Below, piece after piece: positions 21,461 to 33,440 of a stretch of DNA of 64,000 bases. The stretch is taken from assembly GCA_009829735.1 (NCBI GenBank), contig CM020620.1, positions 4,642,299 through 4,706,298 of the forward strand. The letters run 5' to 3'. Source of the stretch: Pyropia yezoensis (Eukaryota > Rhodophyta > Bangiophyceae > Bangiales > Bangiaceae). The translations under genes were made by a program, and so were the position numbers. The notes under the pieces are model-generated. The model was not told the DNA's origin. It saw nothing but the letters and a program-made list of their open reading frames with translations, and did no database searches. Position 1 is the first letter of the stretch; every line of letters starts with the position of its first letter.

Positions 21461-24400
21461 TCAATCCTCTTGTTCCGCGTCCGTTGCGGGTGAGCTCGGC
21501 TCGTCCCGTGGGTCCTGATCAGCCCCTTTCTCCTGGTCCTCCTCCGAGTCCGATTCCAGGATCTTGCTGGCTCTGGCCACCGGAGTGCCCTCAATCCCGT
21601 TCCGTCGCGTGTAGGCGCAGACGTCCGCGATGGGTAACCGGTTTGAGGGTTCCCAGGCATCATCTGCCGGGTTAAAACCGAACCAGCGCACTCGCAGGTA
21701 CAAGCGCCCGTCCCTCCAGGCGTGGTCGACAAACTTGACGTAGACATAGTCTCGGCCTTCTTCTCGGGATAGCCAGGGTACTGCGGCCTGCTTGCGCCGG
21801 GTCAAGTCCCGTTTGCTCGGCGGTGGAGCTCGGGTGACATGGTCGCTGCTCACCCGGTACGGGGAGCCATCCACGTCTAGAAGAAAGGTCCAGCCATCCG
21901 TATTCAGGATCTCATAAGGTCCATCCGTATTAGAGCCCAGCTTCCCCGGGGGTCTTGCTATGGTTGTCCAAAAAAAACCCAGTCGCCACCACCCAGTTCC
22001 TTGTTCTTTTCCCGGACTCCCTTGTCATAGTCCCGCTTGTATCGTTCCTGGGTCTTTGAGATTGACTCCTTGACTCGGGGGAGCAGGAGCTTCAGTTGTT
22101 CCAGGAACTCATCCTTGGCCTTGGGACCTGACGTCAGTGCAGGCTGGAGACCGTCTGGTATTCTTTCCAGGGAGAATTTGGTCAGCCGCCTTGGGGTGAC
22201 AAAGTCGAGTGGAGCGACTCCCGTTGTCCGGTGAACTCAGGAGTTGTAGGCGAGAGTGAGGACAGCCAGGAGCTCGTCCCAGTCTTCTTGGTGCTCCTCC
22301 ACGTAGTGCCGTAGCATGTCCACTAGGGTCCGGTTGAACCGTTCCACCTGGCCGTTCGTTTGCGGGTGGTACGTCGTGGTGAACAAGTTCTTGATGCCCA
22401 TCAGGTCACAGACTCCTTGGAAGAACAGGGATGCAAACTGGGGACCATTGTCTGTTAAGACGGAGTCTGGAGGACCGTAGGCAGCTATCCAGTACTCGCA
22501 GAAGGCTGACGTGACATCCAGGGCCGTAATGGTCCTCAGCGGGATCGCTCGAGTGAACTTGGAGAACCGGTCACAAATGATGAGCAGGTATATGTTGCCA
22601 CTGGATGTTTCACGTAGGGGCCCCAGGATGTCCATGCTTAAGCTTGCAAAGGGCTTCGCCGCAGGGAATAGGCGTAGCTTGGAAGTCTTCTTCCTCTGGG
22701 ACAACCGGTTCCTTGCACAAGAAACGCAAGCCTCCAGGTGCTTATGGACGTCGCTGGCCATCGTTTCCCAGTAGTAATATCGTCGCATTGAAGCATACAT
22801 CCGATTGATACCAGGATGTCCGGCTTGGGGAGACGAGTGCTCCAGGCGTAGGATGCCAGCTCGTAGACTTCGGGGTACGTAGACTTGAGTTGCCCCATCG
22901 AAGGGTGACACCCGTACCAGGAGTCCATCTGTAGACTCGGAGAAGCGACTGTTCCGGTTCAGGTCCACTTGGTGGCGAAGCTCCAAGCATTGAGGATCCG
23001 TCAGTTGTGCCTCCAGCATCCGGTGAATGGTTACCGGTTGATGAGCTTCAGGTGTCTCGTACAGGGGAGCATGCCAGCCACGTCCGACATTCGGGAGGAT
23101 GAAACAAGGTATTTCCTCCAGGATAGGACCAGTGTCGGCTGCAGGAGTCTCCAGCCGGGACATAGTGTCGGCGCAGTGGTGCTCCCTCCCTGCTCTGGTG
23201 CGCACCTTGTACTTGAATTCCGAAAGGCGTAAGCGCCACTGGGCGACCCTTCCTTGGCTACTGTCCATGCACAGGAGCCACCTTAGGTTGGCGTGGTCCG
23301 TCCGGATGAGGTACTCTTGTCCTTCAAGATATGGGCGGAACAGGAAACAAGCCCGGACGACCGCCAAGCACTCGCGTTCCCTCGTGGAATAATTCTTCTC
23401 GGCTGGAGTCAGGACACGGCTGTAGTAGCCTATTGAGAGGAAGTGCTCATGAGGTTGCTGCTGGAGTAGAGAACACCCCACCTGAACGCCACAGGCATCA
23501 GTCTCGAGGACAAACTGGCCCTTCCGCTTGGGTAACGCCAGTACTGGAGTTGTAGTCAGGCGCTTCTTGAGCTCTTCGAAGGCCGCGGTCTGCTTCTCGT
23601 CGAATACCGGGAGTGGTGCGTGGAGCTTCTTGCTAGTGAGCTTGGTCAATGGCCGGGCAATCAGGGCATAGTCCCTTACGAACCGGCGGTAGATGTTGCA
23701 CATACCCAGGCAGCTCTTGAGTTCCGTCTCAGTCTTAGGTTGCCGTGCATGCCGGAGGGCCTTGATGTTCTTCTCATTAAGTCGGAGCTCCCCCGGACTC
23801 AGCACGTGTCCCAGGTACTCCACCACAGTCTAAAATAGGTGGCACTTCTCGGCCTTCAGGGTAACTCCAGCCTTGGACAGGAGAGCCAGGACCTCTCGAA
23901 GGTGCTCCAGGTGTTCCGCCGGGGTCTTGGAGAAAACGATAATATCGTCCAGGTAGACCAAACATGTTCTCCACCTGAGCCCCGACAGGATGATGTCGAT
24001 GGCTCTCTGGAAGGTTGCCGGAGCATTGGTGAGACCAATAGGAAGACGCTTGCACCGAAAAAGTCCCAGGTGGCACGTGAAGGTAGTCTTGTCCTTGTCC
24101 TCGTCAGCCAGAGGGATTTGCCAGTAGCCGGCATTACAATCCAGCGTCGAGAAGAGGGTGGCATCACCAAGAAAGTCGATGCAATCATCCATCCGGGGTA
24201 TCGGGTATACATCCTTGACGGTCATCTCGTTCAGGCGCCTGTAGTCAACGCAGAAACGGAAGTGACCGCCAGGTTTCGGGACGACTACCACCGGGAAGGC
24301 CCACTCGCCATCGGACAGCTCGATAACATCCATCTTGAGCATCTTGTTAATCTGCTTCTCAATCTCATCCCGGCGATGAGTTCCAGCCCGGTATGGTTGC

Positions 24401-25700
24401 AGGTGTACTGGCTTGGCATCCAGCTTGAGCTGAATCCGGTGTAGAGTGGCGTCCATCTTGCCCAGCTCTCCAGACAACAGGTGCCGATTTTCCTGGAGAA
24501 GCTTCTCCAGGGCCTCCTTCAAGTCGGGAGGGACATTTTCCTGGTTGACCTTCGGCATCCCGGGTGGTGCTTGATCAGGCTTTGGGGTGACGCTGCTATC
24601 CTGTTCCTGACTTGGAGGTACGTCTAAGGCCGTTAAGTTGGATGCCAGTTCTTGCTGCAGGTTCAAGAGGTCTTCCTTGGTCATAGCACGGGCGGACCCC
24701 CGGTAAGGCTCTGCTGTACCAACTCGAGTGCCCTTGGCGAGGGTTATCGGCTTCCGGCTCACGTTGACGATCAGCACCGAGAACGGGGTGTGTCTCTCCA
24801 CCTTCTTGTGATGTCCGTGGGCCAAGTATATCCGGTGTTCGCCAGAAATTCCTTGCGTCCGTAGATCAGGCATTGACCTGCAGTCCGGGTCGTGACTTGA
24901 ACCTTGGTCTCCGAGCGAGGAGGTAGGAGCACCGGTTTGAAGAGAGTCAAGGTAGAGGGTGGGATGCGTTCCTTCTTCTTCTTGACTACACGAACCTTGG
25001 CGTTCAGATGCTCCAACACCGGTGACACAAACCAATGGTTGAACTGCACCTATCCTTCTCCGGGCAGGATGCTCTTCACATGCTGCTTTTGGAAGTCCCA
25101 GCCTAGGATAAGGGGGACTGACAGGGTCTTGACTACTAGAAAGGGAAAAAGCATTGGTTCATTGTTGACATAGATGGCGACGGGAAGACGGCCAAGCGGT
25201 CGTAGGGTTTCACCAGAAGCGTCGACAATGTGGGTTCTGGTAGGCGCTCTTCAGGCATTTCGGCGCCAGCCCGGAGGTGACAGGTTCTCAGTGATGACGC
25301 TTGGTCCGGCTCCCGTTTCAACCACCGGCGTAACAGCTTGGGGGAGGCTATCCCCCACACGCATGCGAGCATTAATCTTGAAGTTTTCCTTACGCAGGAC
25401 AAGCAAGGTCCCCTTGAACAAACAGGCCGTCCAGGCGGCTTCCAGTTGAGCATGTAACTGCCGTCCTTTCTCCCGGCACGCAAGGGGAGAACGGGTAGGA
25501 GTACCCTGCCTTCGGAGATTCGGGAAGACACTTGGGGAGAGCGCCTGCCCTACTCGTTTCCCGGGTCCGAGGAGTCCTTACAGGCTTCGGTCTCCAGGTC
25601 AAAGTCCGTAGGACCTTCCCTTGCCAAAGCCTCCGTGATGCTCTGCAAGGTTGCCACCCGGATTGCGTGAACCTGTGCCTTGTCCATCTTGGAGGGTGCT
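21461..25700 (-). pseudogene. pol: Family-2 pol, element B
   Basis: Reading right to left: an aspartic protease region near 25100-25450; reverse transcriptase with FRFCVDYRRLN near 24250 and TCLVYLDDIIVFS near 23950; RNase H with ETDACGVQVGCSLL, ERECLAVVRACFLF and IRTDHANLRWLL at 23230-23530; integrase with zinc finger (CVSCARNRL) and catalytic core (LSMDILGPL, SVLTDNGPQFASL, HPQTNGQVERFNRT) at 22240-22900. A chromodomain (YVKFVDHAWRDGRLYLRVRW) lies near 21600-21760. Broken in several places. Confidence 0.88.
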
Positions 25701-25711
25701 CGCCGGTCAGC

Positions 25712-27310
25712 TCAGTTGACCGCCTTTGCAAACACCAGTCCTTGACGCTTGAGTTTCTCCTGGAGGTCCTTGGGAATGGTCGGGCACTGGTAGGACATGT
25801 GATCCTCCTTCTGGCACAGCCAACAAGACCGGAACCGCTGGTTCTTGACCTGCTTGGGGGAGACCAGGGAAGGTTGCTCCTTAGACACGAAGCCGCTCCA
25901 CTTGTCCCCTGACCCCACGGGTGAGGCCTCGCCAACTGCGAGTACCGGTACAGGGCTATCACCTCCCTTATACTTGTCGGGTCCGGGACGAACTCGCGAC
26001 AACGGCTTGGGAGTTGATACCATGGGAGCTTGGAGAGCGTTGGCTTGCCGGTACTTGCCCTGGGTGTAGGTCATCAACTGCTTGAAGGTATGTTCTTGAT
26101 GTTCCTAGTTGTAGTTCTCCGCATCCACTTGAAGATATTCAGGAAGCCTTTCCGAGAAGATCATCTTGAGCCTGTCCTCAGGGTAAACGTTGCCACAAGC
26201 CTCGCTCATCTCCCGGACACGACGGGCGAAGGCCTCTGGAATCTCTTGTCGCTCCATGGTTGCCCGGTTCAACCTGCCGACTGCCTTGCGCTGGGAGTCC
26301 GCGTCAGCGTAGTTGGACAGGAGCAATTTGACCGCCTCTGGATAGCTCCCAACGGTACGCCCGACAATGCGTCCGGCAGAGTCTGGTAGAACCTGTGCAA
26401 GCCGTTGTTCCGCTTCTCCGGTCATGAAGCTAACCAGGAGGTAGAGAGCCTTGCCCTCGGACACATCGTTGTCCTTGCATGCCTTGACGAACCGGCGCAG
26501 GAAGGCAAAGATAAGCGCCGGTCTCTTCCCGGAAAACTTAGGATGTCCCCCGAAGCTCGGCTGCATTCGCCGGTTCAGGGATGCCATCTTCTTGGCCATC
26601 TTCCGGGTGTAACCTTGGTCTTGGTTCTCCAGCCGGTAGTTACCCCAATACGTGACCTTGTTCAGGGTGGCATCTCCCACTTGGTGGGCAGGGAAGTCAA
26701 ACTCGACTAGCCTGCGCCGGGTGGGACCAGGAGATGTGTCCCACTCATACCCCTCCTCAGAGCTGGGGGAACTGGTCTCGCTGGTGCGAGAGCGACGACG
26801 ATGACGCCGACGCCTCCGGCTGCTCCGGTTACCGGTCTTGGAGCTCCCCGCCCCATAGGACGCAAGGGGAGGAAAAGCTTGGCCGGTCCCGGGAGTCGAG
26901 GTCTCAGGAAGAGCCGTAGAACCAGTCACAGCGGTGCCTCTGGCACTGCCAGTGCCCACAGGAAGAGGAGTATACACCCGACTGCCATGTGTGGGTCCAG
27001 GAGTAAACACTCCAGGGGCTATCCCTGGAGGTCGAGGAGTAGAACCGACAGGAGGGAGACGTCTGCTGCGAGCGGACTCAAACTCCGTTGACCCCAGGGT
27101 GGCTCCCACAGGAGGAACAGCCGGAGGAACGGGAGCAGGAGGTACTTGGCCGCCTGTAGACTCCAGTCCGCTACCGGATGTCACACCCAGGTCTGCTTCA
27201 CCCGTAGAGAGAACGCATGGTTGGGCACCGTCCCCCGCGGTGACCAGGAATGCGTCAAGGGACGCGGGGTCTTTCCCTTCGGGCACCGTCGTGCCAGGGA
27301 GGGTAGCCAT
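25712..27310 (-). pseudogene. gag: Family-2 gag, element B
   Basis: Gag of a gypsy element; the ATG is at 27310 (MATLPGTTVPEGKD). A Pro/Gly/Thr-rich N-terminus leads to an Arg/Ser stretch (SSRRRRRHRRRSRTSE) and then to a capsid-like helical domain (KFSGKRPALIFAFLRRFVKA, LLVSFMTGEAEQRLAQVLPD). At about 25810-25850 a CX2CX4HX4C zinc knuckle (CWLCQKEDHMSYQC) is intact. The region is open over most of its length, with about one break. Confidence 0.85.
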
Positions 27311-27500
27311 GTTGGTCGCTTAACAGCCACATTCCAGTTGCCTGCGTGTCCAAAGATCGTCAAACCACAAGAGAGGGGTTGGAGAGCCAGAAATGGGATT
27401 CCCGTGAGCGGGTACAAATAATTCCCAAACCACGAAAAAAGACAGAACAGGAACAACCCAACCGCTGCTCCCAAATGTCTCTTCTCAAGCACTCCTATCC

Positions 27501-27519
27501 CCTGCTGCTCCACCAAATA
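27501..27519 (-). promoter_or_regulatory. Primer-binding site of element B
   Basis: Three bases inside the 5' LTR the minus strand reads TTGGTGGAGCAGCAGG (27501-27516), identical to copies A and C. Gag begins about 190 bases further left. Confidence 0.8.
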
Positions 27520-28094
27520 TGTGGTATAAAACTCGATCCTCTCAGACACGTGTCAATATCCCCCGGGGGAAAGGGACAGGTAACACAGAAAGGGGAACTA
27601 CGAGAATGGTATGCCTGTTGCCTCACGTGCCTGCTCGCTGAGCAAACAGATACGCACGGTAGTGCACACGGGGAAGAGGAAAGCAAACGCGCAGCTGTCT
27701 TTTTCCTGAGGGCGCGGGCCAAGGGCGCCTCGCTGTCCCTCTTAGCGTGCATCTGGGTGAGCCTCGGCACGTTGGCCAGGTAGCCCCCCCCCCAATACCC
27801 CCGAGTGGCCCCGACCCGAGTCTAACCTCGTCAGGTCGGGGGCCACTATCACTACTAATTCTATTCCCACTCACTAATCTCACACTCCAATTCTCTCAAA
27901 TCAAGTCCCTCACAAGTATGCAAGAACCCATCAGAAATCCCTCTCTCACGTGTGGATAGCGTAGTCCACCGCATCCCAGTGCCGGGCACGGGCCACGGCC
28001 GCCAACCAACACCACACGGCGGGCGTGTTCTGGCACCTGGTGCCTGCTGGTTGCAGTCCCGGGTCGGCGCCAAGTCGGGGCCAGGGATGCAACA
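27520..28094 (-). repeat. 5' LTR of element B
   Basis: A 575-bp direct repeat of 18440-19014, with TGTGGTATAAA at the left end and a CA at the right. It is followed at once by the duplicated GTGGC (28095-28099). Confidence 0.93.
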
Positions 28095-29440
28095 GTGGCC
28101 CTGTTGGTCGACTAGAGGTTCATCCTCACCCGCAGCGGTATGTTTGGTCGTCACCAGTACTTCCCCAGCTTGTAGTCGAGCTCTTGGATCCGGCGTCCGA
28201 ACATCTCCTCATCCTCTCAGGACTGGGCGGTGGCGGTGCGAAGGGCCCGATAGTGATCTTCGCACTTGTCCTCGCTGAGGTAGCTGCTAAGCAGCTCCTT
28301 CAGTATACCACGGTAATCCATGAGGGTGGCTGCGACCCTCCTTCCCGGCATCGGGGATGCCTGGCGGAGGATGCCTCGGACCCGTTCATCAGCAAAGAAC
28401 AGGAGGATCTCCAGTGCCAGCCCCTCGTTGACGAGTGCCTTGTCCGCGGCTGCCTTGAAGCTAGTCAAGAAGCCAATGACTGCCAACGGGCGTCCGTTAG
28501 GGCCCCCGAACAAAGGGACTCCCTTCATAAGGGTCTGCATAGGGCGGATCGCTCGGTGCGAGGTAGTACGCATCGATTCCGATACGGTAGAGGATCGGTC
28601 CTCCAAACGATAACGTTCAGGAGTCAGTACCGACCTAAAGACTTCGTTGACAATCTCAGTATCCGCGTCCTGGATATCCAGTCGCTTGGCCAGTTGATGA
28701 GTAAACTCATCGGACTCCATCCGCTTCAGTAAGCTCGCAGTAACCTGCGCTGTCATTGCTTTTACCAATAACGCTGGGACCTCCGGTGTCGGCGCCTCGG
28801 GTACCCGAGTTGCCTGGCTTCCGTCGTCGAGGGGGTAATGGGAGACGGTACCGTCTCCCCCCATCGCCGACTCTGTTCCGGCGTAAGTGTCCGCCGGACC
28901 ATGTTCGCGGAGCCCTCTCTGGGTGCTCCGAGCGTAGCGCTGGGTATGGCTACGTTCCAACTCAGCCGACGAGTCGGATCCAGAACACGCCGTGTCCGGG
29001 GGTTCTCCAGGGGTAGCAACACCGGGGTTGACCCTGGTGTGTTCCGAAAGTAGTCCGGCCGGTTCGAACCGTACCGGTGTGGGAGGGAAACGACGGGGTA
29101 CCGTCGTATGGCGTGCTGACATCAGCACAGCCATTGCGTCCTCCGTACGCTCTTGATGGGCGTCGAGCCCTGTGAACCGGCCTCGATGCGAGCCAATGAT
29201 GCCATCAGGGAGTCGGTCCCCTGGTGAAGGTGGCGGCGGCGTGAGGTCGGCAAAGGGCAGTTGCGGCGGTCCGCCGCCCCCGGCCGTCCGTGCCGTACCA
29301 AACGTCGATCCGGCACCTGAGAGCATCGGCGTCTCAATGTTGTCGACCGGGTTACCGATCCCGGTTCCCGGGTTCAGCTCCGAGGTCGGCGTCGACGCCG
29401 ACCCGTCACCTTGAACGTTTCCCGTCTCTTGGGCAGACAT
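28095..29440 (-). pseudogene. gag: Copy L gag, N-terminal part
   Basis: Resumes copy L's gag after element B. The start corresponds to the ATG at 29440 (MSAQETGNVQGDGSAST), matching copy A's gag. The capsid-like part (MTAQVTASLLKRMESDEFTH, LFGGPNGRPLAVIGFLTSFK) is well conserved between the copies. The gene is split by B and has few other breaks. Confidence 0.82.
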
Positions 29441-29565
29441 AGTCACAATCAGTCAACCTACGTAACAGTCACAACGAATAAGAGAGCGAGGGGGTAGTTG
29501 GGGGAGAGTAAGTAGCCCCCCTAATACTAGGGTCACAATGCGGACAACCATATTGCTGCAGCCGG
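29441..29565 (-). repeat. Copy L leader remnant and tail of its 5' LTR
   Basis: 29441-29513 matches the leader next to gag in copy A. From about 29514 the sequence matches only the last 50 bases of the family-1 LTR (ending CATATTGCTGCA). The body of the LTR and the primer-binding site are not present. The LTR tail ends precisely where the DIRS-like relic begins. Confidence 0.75.
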
Positions 29566-29569
29566 CCAG

Positions 29570-30490
29570 CCTCATCAACTGAGGGAGCAGCTTGTCGCTC
29601 AGGCCGATGGCGTGAGCCTCGGACGCTGCGCCGGCGCGCACCGAGTGTCCCGACCACATTTGCCGAGGGAAGCGCGAATCGCCGTCCGCGCGAGCAGCTC
29701 CCGCATCGAGCGGGTGACGATGCGCGTGGGAAGCGGCCTGACGGTGCCGGCCGGGGTGAACAGCCGCTCGTCGTGCGGCCGCCCGGCCGCCATGTGTACC
29801 CGCCAGTGGCTGCGAATGAGCCGCAGCGGCGATCGCCCGCCCAGCCGCTCGCGGCCACCGGCACAGTGTACGCGAGCCGGTCAGCGTCTTTGAGGACCGC
29901 CGACTTGAAGTCGGGGACTTCGACCTCGAGCCCCGCGCGCGTCGGGAAGATGTCCAGCCTGCGCATGTGCGAGGCCGCGCCAGGGCCGTTGTCCAACCAA
30001 AACGCCAACGCCGTGGCGGCAACCATCTTGCGGAGGTCGGGCCCCGCCGAGGGCCACAGGTCCAGGAACGCCTCCAGCGCGGAGGCGGGCAGAGGTCCTC
30101 AGCGTCCGGGCCGCGCGCCCGTCGCCGCGGTGTAAGCGCAGCGGTAGCCCCGCTTGGCCTGCTTTACCAGGCCGTCCTTGGCGGGGCTAGGGTAGCTTGC
30201 CAGCGCATGGATCGCGGCGATGGGCGCCAGACGGTTTTCCAGGGACCGGGCCGCCACGGTTCCCGACGTTTTGACGTAGCTAAGGTACCGGACGACCGCC
30301 TGGGCGGCAGCCGGCAGCGCCGGCATCCGAGCCGCCGCGCAAAAGGCGAGAAACTGCTCCCACCCATGGATGTACTTGGCGGCGCTGCTAGTCTCGTGCG
30401 CCGCTGCCAGAAGCCCAGCGCCCTCGAGAGCGCCAACGCCGGTGTCCAGCCGGGAGCCAGTCACGCGGTCACAAAACTGTTGCCACCGCA
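29570..30490 (-). pseudogene. Tyrosine recombinase region of the DIRS-like relic
   Basis: The N-terminal part (30099-30491) reads like a phage-integrase core-binding domain: KYIHGWEQFLAFCAAARMPA, AQAVVRYLSYVKTSGTVA and RSLENRLAPIAAIHALA. The left part holds DIFPTRAGLEVEVPDFKS and the general layout of a catalytic domain, but I cannot place every catalytic residue. In DIRS elements this enzyme replaces the DDE integrase. Several breaks. Confidence 0.6.
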
Positions 30491-30493
30491 CTA

Positions 30494-31002
30494 GGCGGGG
30501 TACGGAATTGCGCGTCCGCCGCGGAAGCGGAACGTCGCACTTCGCACTGGGCAGGCGGCGCCGGGAGGTCCTGTGCGCCGTAGGTGAAGCCCCCCTCCGC
30601 CCGCGGCAACACCTCGTAGGCGTCGCACGCCTCCACCGCCCGGTGCCACCACCCTTGGGCGCGCCAGACCGTCGCGATCACGGTACCGGTAGCCCGCCGA
30701 CGGATGATCTCCGCAATGACCGGCCCTAGCAGCTGGAAGGGTGGGTTGCACCAGCAGTTGTCGTTATCCCAGGGGTGGGCGAACGCGTTCACCCCCGCCG
30801 TGCCCGGCTCAGCCGTCGGCGAAAAGTAGCGACCGCACTTGTGGGTCGCGTTGGTTGCGAGCAAGTCCAGGGTGTGAGGTCCGTACTTGACCTCCAGGCG
30901 CCTGAGCGCCGCATCGGACAACGACCCGTCCGTGCTGTCTGTCGACCGGTGCAGCCGGTCGGCCTCGTGGTTCACCGCTGAGGGCAGGTGACTCGCCCGC
31001 AC
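30494..31002 (-). pseudogene. NPPF-type domain of the DIRS-like relic (methyltransferase-like position)
   Basis: Contains YGPHTLDLLATNATHKCGRY, then HPWDNDNCWCNPPFQLLGPV and IIRRRATGTVIATVWRAQGW. The NPPF core, preceded by a D-F/L-A context and followed by a hydrophobic strand with W-x-x-Q-x-W, is typical of the domain between RNase H and recombinase in DIRS-group elements. That domain is related in outline to Dam-type adenine methyltransferases. Whether it was catalytic is unknown. Confidence 0.55.
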
Positions 31003-32340
31003 CTACACCCCTTGCTGAGCGCAAAACTGCTCCAGCGATCGCAGCTCCGCCATCATCGCCTCTGACTTGAACGTCCCGTTGTTGATCACGTGGACGCTCA
31101 CCATGAAGTCCATCATAATTCGGACCATCGTCGCACCTTCTCGCAGGCGGCCGACGAAGGAGAGCAGACCCATGCGCACAGTGGCCAACTCCAACACGTT
31201 GATGCGGAGATGGCGGCGCGCGGGGGCGTGCAGCCCCCTCGCCGGAACCGTCTTGTTACAGATCGCGCCCCACCGGGTCAGGCTTGCCTCCGTGTGCATC
31301 AAGGCGTCGTCGGGGGCTGGCCACAATGCCCAGCCTGGCAGTGCCTCCCGCGTGAGGCGAGACCCCCAGCGCAAGTCAGCCAGAGCCTGGTGGCCTCGGC
31401 GCAGGTCCCGTTGCCCCGGCCAACGAAGATCCTGAGCTCGCAGTAGCGGCCGCATGGCCGCGAAGAGGGACTGCGTGCGGTAGCGCGCCTGCGACACGGA
31501 CAGCGTGGTGGAGACGGCGTGCCCGCAAAACGAGCGCAGGGTCCTCAGCCGCACCGAACGCCGGTGTCCCGCCGCGTAGCGCAACAGCGCCGCCGCCACC
31601 AACACGATTTTCTCCACGCGCTTGGGCTGGAGCCGGAGGACTCCCCGGCCGGTGTTTACCACGTGTCCGAGGAGGAGTATCTCGGTGGTCCCCTCCCGCT
31701 CCCCCTTCCGCTCGAGGGCGTTCAGGCCGTGGAAGGCGAGCAGCTCCCGCGCTTGTTGCCACCGCTTGGCTGCATCCGCCCGCGTCGCCTGTCGCCCCGG
31801 GATGGGGACGGGGCGGACGGCCCCGAAAGTAGTCTACGTAGGCCGTCAACGCAAAGCCCAACTACCGAGGGCTCGCCACTACTTGGCGGCACACCTTAGT
31901 CCACGTGTACGGGGCCAGGGCCGCCTTGAACGGCATGGTAACTGGCACGAATAGCCGCCTGCAGATGGTAAAGCCCAGGAACGTCTGGTCCTGCGGGCGA
32001 AAGCAGAGGTGCTGGAAAGTGTCCGAACTGTCCCACGAGATGAGGTTGTCGTCGGGGGTGAGACTCGGCGCCAGCTCCCATTACGTTTCGTACTTGAAGC
32101 GCCACTTCTCCATAAGGGCGTTCACGTGGCGGTAATCGATCACTAGGCGGGGCCTTCCCGCGCTGTGCATGACGGGCCCCCCCATCACGCAGTGGGCCGT
32201 CGCCGCGTCCTCGGCACTCAGCTCCCGCAAGTACCCTGCGGGGAGCCACCGCTCCAGCTCCCCTTTGGCCCACTCCTCGTCCGCGGGGAAGGTCGGTAGC
32301 CCATGCTCCGGTAGCGGGGAAGCACTTGGGTCCACGAGAT
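31003..32340 (-). pseudogene. Reverse transcriptase / RNase H region of the DIRS-like relic
   Basis: RT motif RPRLVIDYRHVNALMEKWRF near 32120-32170, and a degenerate polymerase core context (GFALTAYV) near 31840. The RNase H-like end at 31003-31300 has MHTEASLTRWGAICN, INVLELATVRMGLLSF and a final helix. It is highly Arg/Ala-rich in line with the high GC. Several breaks. Confidence 0.6.
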
Positions 32341-32363
32341 CTGCACCCCCCGCAGGATCGTCT

Positions 32364-32683
32364 TTAGGGCTCTAAGGGAGGCTCCCAGAGCCCACCACCG
32401 CTTGAACACCGCCGGGCTGCCACGTACAGACGAACCGGCAAGCGGTCTGGCGGGGACGGCAATCGCCGACAAGGGCTGGGGTCTCCCCTGGTCGGCTGGG
32501 CTCCTCGCTCCGTGGCACACAGGAATGAAGCCACGTCCCCTGGGGCCGACCCAAAAGGCACCCGGCTAGGATTTCGCCCCGCCGCCGCCGCCACTGGCGC
32601 CACCTCCGCCTCCTTCACCGCCGCCTCTCGCGGCTTTGGCAGCGCCTGCCGCCTTCCGCTGGGCCTTGGTGAGGCGCTTGGGC

Positions 32684-32715
<32 letters not shown>

Positions 32716-33440
32716 GCCCCCGCCGCCCCCGCCGCCCCCGCCGCCGCCGGGCTTGGACGTGCCCCGGCGGTGCTTGTTGGCGCGCTCGTCCGCGGCTGTC
32801 TTGATATTGATCTTGACCTCGTCGCGGACAGCCGGGGACAGCCAGCGCCGGCCCTTGTGGCCGTGGGGGATTTTTCAAGGCACGGCCTCGGTGGCCTGTG
32901 TAAGGCTGCGCCGACCGGGTCGCGCTCCTTGTACTCAAAGTAGTCGTTTTGCGCCGTTGCGAGGTGGAACAGCTGTCGGCTCGCGACGGCCACGCCGGTG
33001 AGGCGGTCGGCCAGCCCCGGAGCGGAAAACGTGTCCCGCTCACAGTAGAGCGAGAGGGCGGTGTGGGACAGCTCTTGGGTCCACGCGGCAACTTGGTACG
33101 TGAAGGCCGCCTCGTGGAACTCTGCGGACCCGTCCTAGAACCTGGCGAGGAAGCGCGCGTCGGACGGCTCGAACGGTACGGGGATACCGTCTCGGCGGCG
33201 GACCACCGCGGGGATAACGTACGCTTGGATGATGGCGTGAGCTGCAGGGAGATTGGGGTCATCAAATCCGTCGGGGTGGTAGACGATGGTGCCGCGCCGA
33301 GCGCGGCGCTCCCCGGCCGACATGTCCATCGCGCCGCCGGATTCACAGCCGGACAGCGTCCCGTCGCTGCCGCTGCTACCGCCCCCGTCGTCCTCAGAGC
33401 GCTCGCGGGTCTCGACGTATTCCCCCTCCCAACCGCCCCT
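32364..33440 (-). pseudogene. Gag-like low-complexity region of the DIRS-like relic
   Basis: Upstream of the RT, rich in Ala, Gly, Arg and Ser. It includes ARFLARF, HAIIQAYVIPAVVRRRDGIP and DMSAGERRARRGTIVYHPDG near 33140-33310. A run of CCG/CCC trinucleotides lies at about 32689-32749. The position fits the first gene of a DIRS element, but the sequence is too decayed to recognise a fold. Confidence 0.4.
33436..33440. repeat. Target-site duplication of element C (left)
   Basis: GCCCC, repeated at 51684-51688 immediately after C's 3' LTR. It shows that C entered the DIRS-like relic. Confidence 0.85.

Larger units (their letters stand above)
18440..28094 (-). mobile_element. Family-2 Ty3/gypsy element, copy B
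   Basis: A full-length chromodomain gypsy element on the minus strand, inserted into copy L's gag with a 5-bp duplication (GTGGC). It has 575-bp LTRs that differ at only about four positions (under 1%), gag, pol, two antisense open frames and a primer-binding site. It is the youngest insertion in the window together with D. It nevertheless has several breaks in pol. Two further LTRs of this family occur alone at 48509-49082 and 57560-58132. Confidence 0.92.
1..29565 (-). mobile_element. Family-1 Ty3/gypsy element, copy L (split by A and B)
   Basis: An old chromodomain gypsy element read on the minus strand. Its own sequence is 1-5155, 17596-18439 and 28095-29565; the two intervals between are the later insertions A and B. 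It aligns throughout with copy A of the same family. Its 3' LTR lies beyond the left edge of the window, and only a tail of its 5' LTR remains at 29514-29565. The copy is broken, with several breaks besides the two insertions. It must be older than A and B because both sit inside it. Confidence 0.85.
29566..33440 (-). mobile_element. DIRS-like tyrosine-recombinase retroelement (main piece)
   Basis: A very GC-rich relic with a different gene set from the gypsy elements. On the minus strand, from right to left, it has a low-complexity gag-like region, reverse transcriptase with RNase H, a NPPF-containing domain and a tyrosine recombinase. That order is typical of the DIRS order. It continues at 51689 beyond inserted element C. 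No terminal repeats are visible in what remains. Heavily broken, and the oldest layer of the nest. Confidence 0.72.

Noticed and set aside
29441-29565. Copy L's right end as a full 5' LTR
   Set aside because: Only the last 50 or so bases of the LTR are present, next to leader sequence, so it is a remnant.
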